14,086 bases of DNA, taken from Deltaproteobacteria bacterium. GTDB lineage: Bacteria; Desulfobacterota; Syntrophia; Syntrophales; UBA5619. Below, one piece after another: positions 1 through 8,724 of this stretch (positions are counted from its first letter, which is position 1; each line of letters begins with the position of its first letter). The notes below the pieces were generated by a model, which was given only the letters and a program-made list of their open reading frames with translations, was not told where the DNA came from and searched no databases. The translations under genes and the position numbers were made by a program. The DNA is taken from the NCBI GenBank assembly GCA_023487865.1, contig JAMDBG010000197.1:1-14086 (forward strand), read 5' to 3'.

Positions 1-2818
<2,818 letters not shown>

Positions 2819-2826
2819 GTAAGGAT

Positions 2827-2833
2827 TCCTTTT
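2827..2833 (-). promoter_or_regulatory. carB ribosome binding site
   Basis: Minus-strand AAAAGGA lies eight bases before the ATG at 2818. It supports the short start MPRRND over the in-frame TTG at 2848, which would add ten residues that CarB proteins lack. Confidence 0.7.
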
Positions 2834-2857
2834 CTTTAGTGATTTCAATAGGAGAGT

Positions 2858-2877
2858 CCCCGCATTATGCCGCGGGG
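2858..2877 (-). promoter_or_regulatory. Hairpin in the carB leader
   Basis: Six-base perfect stem (CCCCGC 2858-2863 with GCGGGG 2872-2877, loop of eight), about 40 bases before the carB start and inside the predicted leader. A smaller CGGC/GCCG hairpin with an A-rich loop lies further upstream in the same leader, around 2905-2918. There is no T-run after the stem, so it is not a plain intrinsic terminator. A regulatory role is only inferred. Confidence 0.4.
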
Positions 2878-2944
2878 CAATCTGTCATTTGTCTTTTGGC
2901 AAACGGCTTTTTCGCCGAAAGAAACATGTTTTTCGCGCGGGGGG

Positions 2945-2973
2945 AGAATACGAAGGATCGTCTCAGATGTCAA
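2945..2973 (-). promoter_or_regulatory. Sigma70-type promoter for carB
   Basis: On the minus strand, a perfect -35 TTGACA (2968-2973) and -10 TATTCT (2945-2950) are separated by exactly 17 bases. The predicted start is near 2938, giving a leader of about 120 bases before carB. Confidence 0.7.
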
Positions 2974-2990
2974 TCTATTTCTGCCTTAAG

Positions 2991-3016
2991 CGGCAGCCTT
3001 GAGACCCAGGCTGCCG
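2991..3016. repeat. Perfect inverted repeat upstream of the carB promoter
   Basis: CGGCAGCCT (2991-2999) and its exact complement AGGCTGCCG (3008-3016) flank eight bases. It sits 17 bases upstream of the carB -35 box and about 200 bases after the last transporter gene. It could be an operator or a Rho-assisted 3' end for the transporter operon; no T-run follows on either strand. The rest of 2819-3215 shows only short GC-rich hairpins (for example CCGGG/CCCGG at 3111-3124) and no convincing gene. Confidence 0.5.
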
Positions 3017-3215
3017 TGACGCTTCCGCCCCGGCCTGTGGGCCGCTGCCCCTGAATTTCCGGACGGCACCGCGGGCAACCTTTATCGACCTGAAGGAGGA
3101 AATTCCTCTGCCGGGATCACCCGGACGGCTGCCGGACAATAGCGGCCCAAACGAAGAGTTCCCCTCCGGTGTCACGGTGTGGTTTCGTAGGGCGGCAGCT
3201 CGATCTCCCGCTGAG

Positions 3216-3890
3216 TCAGATACGGTGATGTTCGAAGCCGGGAAGCCGGAGACGGTCCTCGACGCGGTTGAGGACGAGGCTGGCGACGGAGGTCATCGCC
3301 AGGTAACAGGCCCCGATGATCAGGAAGATCTCCGTGTACTTGAAGGAGTTCGAGGCGAGGATCTTCCCCTGGCCGGTGAGTTCGATGCAGGTGATCATGT
3401 AGGCCAGCGACGAATACTTGATCAGATAGATGATCTCGTTCCCGCAGCCGGGCAGGGCCCGCCGGATCGCCTGGGGGAGAATGATCGAGAAGATCATCTG
3501 GACCTTGGTGAAGCCCAGCGACTGGGCGGCGAGCATCTGCCCCCGCCTGATCGACAGGAGCGCCCCCCGGACATACTCGGAGTGGTAAGCCCCGCTGCAG
3601 AGAGAAAAACCCAGGACAGCGGCTATAAAGGGGCTAAGATAAATCTTGATGTAAGGGAGGCCGAAATACCAGATGAAGAGCTGAACAACCAGCGGGACCC
3701 CCCTGAAGAGGGCGACATACGTGTTGGCGGCGGCCATGGCCGGCCGGCTCCCGTAAACACGGAGCACACCGATCATGATCCCGATGAAAAGGCCCAGGAT
3801 CGACGACGGGAGGATCAGCTGCAGGCTCACCCAGAATCCCTTCATCAGGGCCGGGTAGACCTCCGTCTGGATGTAGAGCCACTCTTCCAT
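3216..3890 (-). CDS. Polar amino-acid ABC transporter permease (second subunit)
   Basis: Inner-membrane permease of the HisM/GlnP type, 224 residues, the usual length. Several hydrophobic spans are visible (around residues 19-42, 56-76, 83-100 and 187-210). The cytoplasmic EAA loop, which docks on the ATPase, runs from YVRGALLSIRRGQMLAAQSLG to LPQAIRRALPGCGNE. It is the last gene of the importer operon, starting two bases after the ATPase stop, so translation is probably coupled. It presumably forms a heterodimer with the permease at 4658-5335. The substrate cannot be read from sequence; the family carries polar amino acids such as glutamine, histidine or arginine. No clear intrinsic terminator follows it. 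Confidence 0.93.
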   Translation of the reverse strand: MEEWLYIQTEVYPALMKGFWVSLQLILPSSILGLFIGIMIGVLRVYGSRPAMAAANTYVALFRGVPLVVQLFIWYFGLPYIKIYLSPFIAAVLGFSLCSGAYHSEYVRGALLSIRRGQMLAAQSLGFTKVQMIFSIILPQAIRRALPGCGNEIIYLIKYSSLAYMITCIELTGQGKILASNSFKYTEIFLIIGACYLAMTSVASLVLNRVEDRLRLPGFEHHRI

Positions 3891-3892
3891 CC

Positions 3893-4651
3893 TCAGCGCG
3901 TCTCCCCATAGAGCTCGGTGATCTTGGAGCAGAATTCGCGCGTCCGGGCGTTTTCCGCATGACAGAAGATCATCTCGGGTGTCCCCCTCTCGAGAATTCG
4001 GCCGTCTTCCATGAAGATGATTTCATTGGCGAGAGAACTCGCGAAGCCGATCTGGTGCGTCGCCATGATCATCGTCATGCCGTTGTTCCCCAGGTCCCGG
4101 ATGACCGAGTGGACCTCGCCGATGAGCTCGGGATCGAGAGCCGACGTGGGCTCGTCCAGGAGCATCACCTTGGGATCCATCGCGAGCGCCCGGGCGATCG
4201 AGACCCGCTGCTTCTGGCCGCCGGAGAGCTGGGCGGGATATTTGTACATATGCTCCCTGAGGCCGACCCGCTCCAGTTCCATGACGGCGCGCTCCTTGGC
4301 CTCGGGATTCCCCATCCCCCTCACCTTGACCATCCCGATCCGGACGTTCTCCAGGGCGTTCAGATGATCGAAGAGGTTGAAATCCTGGAAGATCATCCCC
4401 ACCTTCTGGCGGTAGGCGTAGAGGTCGCGCTTGTGGGCATAGTGGACCTCCTGCCCGTCCAGCCAGATCCGTCCCTCGTCCGGTTTGACGAGAAAGTTGA
4501 TGCACTGCAGGAGCGTGCTCTTCCCTGCGCCGGAGGGGCCGATGAGGATCTTGAGATCCCCCTTGTTCACGGTCAGGGACACCCCTTTGAGGACATCCTT
4601 CTTTCCGTAGCGCTTCGATACATTTTCAATTCTTAAAATGGGTGTCGGCAT
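3893..4651 (-). CDS. Polar amino-acid ABC transporter ATP-binding protein
   Basis: Cytoplasmic ATPase of the GlnQ/HisP group, 252 residues. All motifs are intact: Walker A GPSGAGKS at residues 38-45, Q-loop glutamine at 89 (FQD), signature LSGGQ at 142-146, Walker B KVMLLDEP with catalytic Glu167, D-loop SALD, and switch His199 in MATHQ. It lies between the two permease genes, starting six bases after one stop and ending two bases before the next start, so the three form one transcriptional unit. The ribosome binding site is weak (AGGGA set far upstream), which again suggests coupling. The name glnQ is avoided because substrate specificity is unknown. Confidence 0.95.
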   Translation of the reverse strand: MPTPILRIENVSKRYGKKDVLKGVSLTVNKGDLKILIGPSGAGKSTLLQCINFLVKPDEGRIWLDGQEVHYAHKRDLYAYRQKVGMIFQDFNLFDHLNALENVRIGMVKVRGMGNPEAKERAVMELERVGLREHMYKYPAQLSGGQKQRVSIARALAMDPKVMLLDEPTSALDPELIGEVHSVIRDLGNNGMTMIMATHQIGFASSLANEIIFMEDGRILERGTPEMIFCHAENARTREFCSKITELYGETR

Positions 4652-4657
4652 AAATCT

Positions 4658-5335
4658 CTAAAATCCCTGCGGGGAATATCCCGGAATCCGGACCTTCTCC
4701 TCCAGAAGACGGAGCCCCTTCGTCCCCGCATAAGTGAGAATGAGGAAGATCACCCCCGCAGCCAGATAGAGGGGTAGCTGCTGATAGGTCCGCGTGGCGA
4801 CGAAGTGCGCCCGCGCCATGATCTCGGCGACTCCCAGGGCATAGGTTACCGCCGAATCCTTGAGGATAATGGAATACTCGTTTGACCAACCGGGGATGGA
4901 AAGACGAAGCGCCTGGGGGAGGACAATAAAGCAAATCGCCTTGAGATCGCTCATCCCGAGCGCCCGGGCCGCCTTGAACTGCCCCTCCGGGAGCGACAGG
5001 ATCGCCCCCCGGAAGATCTGGGACTGGTAAGCGGAACTGATCAGCCCCAGGACGATGATCGCGACTGTAAAGGCGGAAAGATTGACGTCCAGCGCCGTGC
5101 AGAGACCGAAATAGAAGAGGAACAGGAAGACCAGGAGCGGGATTCCTCTGAAGAACCAGACATACAGGCCGATCAGGCGGCGCAGCACCGGGGGGCCATA
5201 GACCTGCGCCGCGGCGAGGGGGACGCCCAGGACAAGTCCCAAGACCATCGCCCCGACGACAACGATCAGGGTCACCAGCGACCCCTCCAAAAGGTAGGGG
5301 AGGGCGTCTCCTATGGCGATCACACTTTCCGGCAT
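4658..5335 (-). CDS. Polar amino-acid ABC transporter permease (first subunit)
   Basis: Inner-membrane permease of the HisQ/GlnP type, 225 residues. The N-terminus MPESVIAIGDALPYLLEGSL leads into a long hydrophobic span; further spans surround VWFFRGIPLLVFLFLFYFG and the C-terminal LYLAAGVIFLILTYAG. The EAA loop for ATPase docking begins FRGAILSLPEGQFKAARALG and ends in LPQALRLSIPGWSNEY. Its start is only about 25 bases beyond the T-run of the terminator at 5351-5384 and has no strong Shine-Dalgarno. Expression therefore probably depends on read-through from the binding-protein gene and would be lower than that gene. Confidence 0.93.
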   Translation of the reverse strand: MPESVIAIGDALPYLLEGSLVTLIVVVGAMVLGLVLGVPLAAAQVYGPPVLRRLIGLYVWFFRGIPLLVFLFLFYFGLCTALDVNLSAFTVAIIVLGLISSAYQSQIFRGAILSLPEGQFKAARALGMSDLKAICFIVLPQALRLSIPGWSNEYSIILKDSAVTYALGVAEIMARAHFVATRTYQQLPLYLAAGVIFLILTYAGTKGLRLLEEKVRIPGYSPQGF

Positions 5336-5350
5336 CCGTTCAAATCACTT

Positions 5351-5384
5351 AAAAAATGGAAGGCCTCATGAGCTGAGGCCTTCC
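5351..5384 (-). terminator. Intrinsic terminator/attenuator between binding protein and permease
   Basis: An 11-base perfect stem (5358-5368 with 5374-5384, loop of five) is followed on the minus strand by A and then six Ts (5351-5356). It lies between the binding-protein stop (5427) and the first permease start (5335). Such intra-operon terminators are a known way of making more binding protein than membrane complex. Confidence 0.85.
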
Positions 5385-5426
5385 TGTCATCATTGACTGC
5401 TTTCCCGACTGCCTAGCGAGAGAGCA

Positions 5427-6189
5427 TCATTTATCGATGTAGGTCTTCTTCAGCTCGGCCCAGTAAGGGGACTTCATGAGCTTCTTGAGGCCTTCGTTGA
5501 CCTTCTTGAGAAACTCCCCGTCCTCCTTGCGGATCGCGTAACCGAAATCCTCGTCTTTCATACCGAAACCACCCAGGATCTTTACCGGTTTCTTTTTCGT
5601 GGCGTCGATCGCCGGGGCGTCGTCCATCGCGGCGGCGATTATCCGGCCGTTGACGACGTCTTCGACGGCGAGGGGGGCGGAATCATACTGCACGAGCTCG
5701 AACTTCTTCCCTCCCTTTTTGATCAGGTTCTCCTCGATCCACTTGGCTTCGGTGGTTCCGCGCTGAACGCCTATCTTGTTCCCGCCGGCCAGGGCCTTGC
5801 TCCACGGTGACCTTGGCCTCTTTCTTGGCGACCAATACCTGCTTGATTTTCCAATAGGCGATCGTAAAGTTGACCTGTTTTTTGCGTTCATCGGTAATGC
5901 TCATCCCCGAGGCGACAATATCGATCTTTTTCGCCTTGAGGCTGGGGATGATCCCATCCCAATCCATCGGCTGGTGCTTCACCTTGAAACCCATTTCCTT
6001 GGCAATCCAGTCCAGTGCCTTCACATCGAAGCCGTCCGGATTGCCGGATTTGTCCACATAGGCAAAAGGCGGAAAGTTTGCATCGATCCCATTGATGTAG
6101 ACCTTCTCTGCGGCGATGGCCGCTGTTGCGGAAAGAACGCCCAGAGCGGCCAGCGTCAGAGCCGCACCCCAAAATCCCTTTTTCCTCAT
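5427..6189 (-). CDS. Amino-acid ABC transporter periplasmic binding protein, frameshifted
   Basis: Periplasmic solute-binding protein, family 3, that delivers an amino acid to the permeases encoded downstream. Residues 1-27 are a signal peptide (MRKKGFWGAALTLAALGVL..., cleavage near AIA-AEKV). The mature part begins with the typical NGIDANFPPFAYVDKSGNPDGFDVKAL and SGMSITDERKKQVNF. The frame breaks after KKEAKVTVE and resumes one base later as KALAGGNKIGVQRGTTEAKW, running to AELKKTYIDK. The 763-base span is one base over a multiple of three, which fits one extra base around 5790-5803, giving 253 residues, normal for the family. Both halves are well conserved, so either a sequencing error or a very recent mutation is likely. 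The start is backed by AAAGGAGA nine bases upstream. Confidence 0.9.
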
Positions 6190-6308
6190 AAATAGTGATC
6201 TCCTTTCTTCCAGTCGTCTTATTTAACCCCCTCCTTGCTAAAGAGCCTTCAGAGGCATTTTAGGCTGTTGCGGCTTGCAAAGGGATGGTGATTCCTTGAA
6301 AGCGAAAA

Positions 6309-6337
6309 ACCATAAACAAAATCACGAAGCCTGTCAA
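6309..6337 (-). promoter_or_regulatory. Promoter of the amino-acid transporter operon
   Basis: On the minus strand, a perfect -35 TTGACA (6332-6337) is followed after 17 bases by -10 TATGGT (6309-6314). It lies about 110 bases upstream of the binding-protein start, divergent from the TPM-domain gene. Confidence 0.65.
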
Positions 6338-6338
6338 G

Positions 6339-7202
6339 ATGAAAGGCGGAAAAAATCGGGCCCCCTGTGGACTGAACGCGAGAGTTGCTATTTTCCGCCG
6401 GGATGATTATAATAAAAAATGCCAAAAAGGATCTGTAGGCAAATTCAGCGGGCTCCTGTTGCTCACAGCGGCCATGCTTTCTGTTTCCCTGTGTCTGATG
6501 GCGGCCGCCGAAACATTCCCCAGACCGACCGGCGCGGTCAATGACTTTGCCGGCGTGATCCCCGGCCAGTACAAAAGCCGGATGGAAACCCTCGCCGGGG
6601 AGGTCCTGGAAAAGACCGGAACCTCCGTCGTCGTCGCCACGGTGGAGACGATTGGAAACAACGATCCAAGCGATTATGTGAACCGGCTCTACCAGGCCTG
6701 GGGCATAGGGGAAAAAAGCAAGGACAGGGGGGTGCTCATTTTTCTTGCCGCCAAGGAGCGGCAGGTCCGGATCGAAACAGGCTATGGTGTGGAAGGGATC
6801 ATCCCCGACGGTCTTGCCGGCGAGATCCTCGACCGGTATGCAATCCCCTATTTCAGGCAGGGCGACTACGGACGGGGGTTTTATGAGACGATGGCCTCCG
6901 TCTCCTCCATCGTGGCGAAGGCCGCCGGGGTTACTCTCACAGGGCTTCCCCAACCGGAACGGAGACCGGTCGCAACCGAGAGGCGGCTGGGAATTTTCCA
7001 ATTGGCGCTTCTGCTCGCGGCCGCGTTCTTTCTCCTCGGCACCCGCCGGGGCAGGGAAATACTTCCCTGGATCCTTCTCCTGATGATGAGCGGGGGGGGC
7101 GGCAGGCGCGGCGGGGATGGATTCGGCAGCTTTGGCGGGGGCGGATTCGGCGGATTCGGCGGGGGATCGAGCGGCGGCGGCGGGGCCGGCCGTGGATTTT
7201 AA
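6339..7202 (+). CDS. TPM-domain (YgcG-like) secreted or membrane-anchored protein
   Basis: TPM-domain proteins of this kind have been linked to phosphatase activity and photosystem repair in plants; the bacterial role is unclear. Numbering from 6339: signal-like hydrophobic stretch 35-57 ending AAAE, TPM domain about 62-200 (VNDFAGVIPGQYKSRMETLA, RGVLIFLAAKERQVRIETGYGVEG, YFRQGDYGRGFYET), hydrophobic segments about 217-245, then a Gly/Phe/Ser-rich tail ending GGGGAGRGF. This is the standard bacterial YgcG arrangement. The start is doubtful: the 6339 ATG has no clear ribosome binding site and puts about 35 residues before the signal core. An ATG at 6419 gives a better signal peptide but needs one fewer A in the run at 6424-6428. 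The nucleotidyltransferase-like gene follows after 12 bases, and lemA lies beyond it. Confidence 0.85.
   Translation: MKGGKNRAPCGLNARVAIFRRDDYNKKCQKGSVGKFSGLLLLTAAMLSVSLCLMAAAETFPRPTGAVNDFAGVIPGQYKSRMETLAGEVLEKTGTSVVVATVETIGNNDPSDYVNRLYQAWGIGEKSKDRGVLIFLAAKERQVRIETGYGVEGIIPDGLAGEILDRYAIPYFRQGDYGRGFYETMASVSSIVAKAAGVTLTGLPQPERRPVATERRLGIFQLALLLAAAFFLLGTRRGREILPWILLLMMSGGGGRRGGDGFGSFGGGGFGGFGGGSSGGGGAGRGF
6385..6413 (+). promoter_or_regulatory. Candidate promoter for the TPM/nucleotidyltransferase/LemA cluster
   Basis: TTGCTA (6385-6390), 17 bases, then a perfect TATAAT (6408-6413). The predicted start near 6420 lies inside the longest possible reading frame of the TPM gene. If real, the coding start must be downstream of the ATG at 6339. 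Confidence 0.5.
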
Positions 7203-7214
7203 TGAGGTGACCTG

Positions 7215-7946
7215 ATGGCGAGAGTACCGAAAAAACCGGAAGAGATATTCACAGAGATCACTGAGGACTATCAACAGATCTTCGGCGTGCACCTGCTTTC
7301 CATTATCCTGTACGGGAGCGGAGCCGGGGAGGATTACATCCCCGGAAGGTCGGACCTTAATTTTCTGATCACCCTCACAGAACAGGGCGTCGAGAGGCTC
7401 GATCGCATACTGGGGACAGTCGCCCGCTGGCGGAAACGCAGCGTGGCGATCCCCCTCATCATGACCCGCTCTTACCTCGAAGGATCTCAGGATTCCTATC
7501 CTATTGAGTTTCTCAACATGAAGCGCCGTTATATCGTCGTCTTCGGCGCGGATGTCCTGGCGGAGCTTACCTTTGATCGATGCCATATCCGGCTCCAGAT
7601 CGAACGGGAACTCCGGGGAAAGCTCATCAATCTTCGCAGCGGCTATATCGCCACAGGGGGAAACACACGCAAGATCCGGGCTCTCATCACACTGTCCCTC
7701 ACCGCCTTTGTCTCTCTCTTCAGCGCCCTGCTCTACCTGAGGAACATCGAAATCCCGCACGGCAAGCGGGAGGTCATCACGGCCGCAGGGAAAGCCTTCG
7801 GCATCGACGCCCCCATTTTTCTCAAGTGCGAGGAGATCCGCAGAAAGACGGATCGGTTTTCCTCAGCCGAAGTTCAGGCGGTTTTCCAGGCTTATATGAA
7901 AGAGGTCAACCGCCTTTGCGACCAGATTGACCGGATGGAAGTTTAG
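7215..7946 (+). CDS. Nucleotidyltransferase-like protein with altered active site
   Basis: A 243-residue cytoplasmic protein. The N-terminal part carries the polymerase-beta-type nucleotidyltransferase signature LYGSGAGEDYIPGRSDLNFLI (residues 32-52): Gly-Ser at 34-35, then Asp47-x-Asn49 where active enzymes usually have Asp-x-Asp. A third acidic position may be Glu98 in YPIEFLNMK. The C-terminal half is helical, with a hydrophobic helix at about 156-175, like the helical domain after many minimal nucleotidyltransferases. It starts 12 bases after the TPM gene with a good GAGGTGA ribosome binding site, and lemA follows, so the three are probably co-transcribed. It may be inactive, a binding protein, or use a changed metal site. 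The substrate is unknown. Confidence 0.75.
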   Translation: MARVPKKPEEIFTEITEDYQQIFGVHLLSIILYGSGAGEDYIPGRSDLNFLITLTEQGVERLDRILGTVARWRKRSVAIPLIMTRSYLEGSQDSYPIEFLNMKRRYIVVFGADVLAELTFDRCHIRLQIERELRGKLINLRSGYIATGGNTRKIRALITLSLTAFVSLFSALLYLRNIEIPHGKREVITAAGKAFGIDAPIFLKCEEIRRKTDRFSSAEVQAVFQAYMKEVNRLCDQIDRMEV

Positions 7947-7995
7947 AAACAGCAAGACAAGGCTTTTAGCAGGCAATTTGCGATATGACACAATC

Positions 7996-8002
7996 AGGAG
8001 GT
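7996..8002 (+). promoter_or_regulatory. lemA ribosome binding site
   Basis: AGGAGGT lies five bases before the ATG at 8008. It fixes that start in preference to an upstream in-frame ATG at 7927, which would overlap the end of the preceding gene and add 27 residues unlike LemA. Confidence 0.85.
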
Positions 8003-8007
8003 GCAGC

Positions 8008-8583
8008 ATGACCAGCGGAAAGAAAATTATGCTCATTGCCGTCATCATCATTCTGGTGTTGGCGGGCTCCCTTTACTCCTTCTTCAAGGGGACTTACAAC
8101 CAGTTCGTCACACTGGACGAGTCGGTCAAGTCATCCTGGGCGCAGGTGGAAAACCAGCTCCAGCGGCGCTACGACCTCGTCCCGAACCTCGTGGAGACAG
8201 TCAAGGGATACGCAAAGCAGGAAAAGGACGTCCTTGTGGAGGTGACAAACGCCCGGGCGCGGGTCGGAGGGGCGACGACGGTCCCTGACAAGATCAGCGC
8301 CAACAACGAGCTATCCGGCGCTCTGAGCCGACTCCTCGTCGTGGTGGAACAATATCCGGATCTCAAGTCCAACCAGAATTTCCTCAGACTCCAGGACGAA
8401 CTGGCGGGGACGGAAAACCGGATCTCCGTGGAAAGAAGGCGATACAACGAGGCAGTCCAGGCATACAACGTCGCCATCCGGAGCTTCCCGGCCAATCTGC
8501 TGGCAGGAATGTACGGCTTCGAAAAGGGCTCTTTCTTCGAAGCCCCGGCCGCGGCCAAGACGGCACCGCAGGTCAAGTTCTAA
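8008..8583 (+). CDS. lemA: LemA family protein
   Basis: A 191-residue LemA protein: one N-terminal membrane span (about residues 8-25, IMLIAVIIILVLAGSLY) followed by a helical, mostly coiled-coil domain outside or at the membrane. Family landmarks are present: FVTLDESVKSSWAQVENQLQ, RRYDLVPNLVETVKGYA, VEQYPDLKSNQNFLRLQDEL, ENRISVERRRYNEAV and the C-terminal FEKGSFFEAP. The biochemical role of LemA is not settled. It is often encoded beside TPM-domain genes, as here, which suggests a shared envelope function. The start is set by AGGAGGT just upstream. A terminator follows the gene. Confidence 0.95.
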   Translation: MTSGKKIMLIAVIIILVLAGSLYSFFKGTYNQFVTLDESVKSSWAQVENQLQRRYDLVPNLVETVKGYAKQEKDVLVEVTNARARVGGATTVPDKISANNELSGALSRLLVVVEQYPDLKSNQNFLRLQDELAGTENRISVERRRYNEAVQAYNVAIRSFPANLLAGMYGFEKGSFFEAPAAAKTAPQVKF

Positions 8584-8637
8584 AAATACTGCCTGATCCA
8601 GAGCTGCCCGAAACGGGCGGAACAGGGAATGAATCGG

Positions 8638-8674
8638 CGCAGCCTGTCTGTGATCGGCTGCGGAACACTTTTTT
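8638..8674 (+). terminator. Terminator after lemA
   Basis: Seven-base perfect stem CGCAGCC (8638-8644) with GGCTGCG (8656-8662), followed six bases later by six Ts (8669-8674). The gap before the T-run makes it imperfect. A second hairpin without T-run, GCCCG/CGGGC, lies at 8606-8618. Confidence 0.6.
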
Positions 8675-8724
8675 AACTCAACCGACAAACGCCGGATTCG
8701 GCAACAAACTAAGGAGAAGCATCC

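Noticed and set aside
2839..3175. Short open frames (71 codons plus strand, 66 codons minus strand) between carB and the transporter operon
   Set aside because: No ribosome binding sites, no recognisable protein, and they overlap the carB promoter, leader and palindrome.
6249..7760. A 503-codon minus-strand frame opposite the TPM and nucleotidyltransferase genes
   Set aside because: The low-complexity, unrecognisable product overlaps two supported plus-strand genes with good domain matches.
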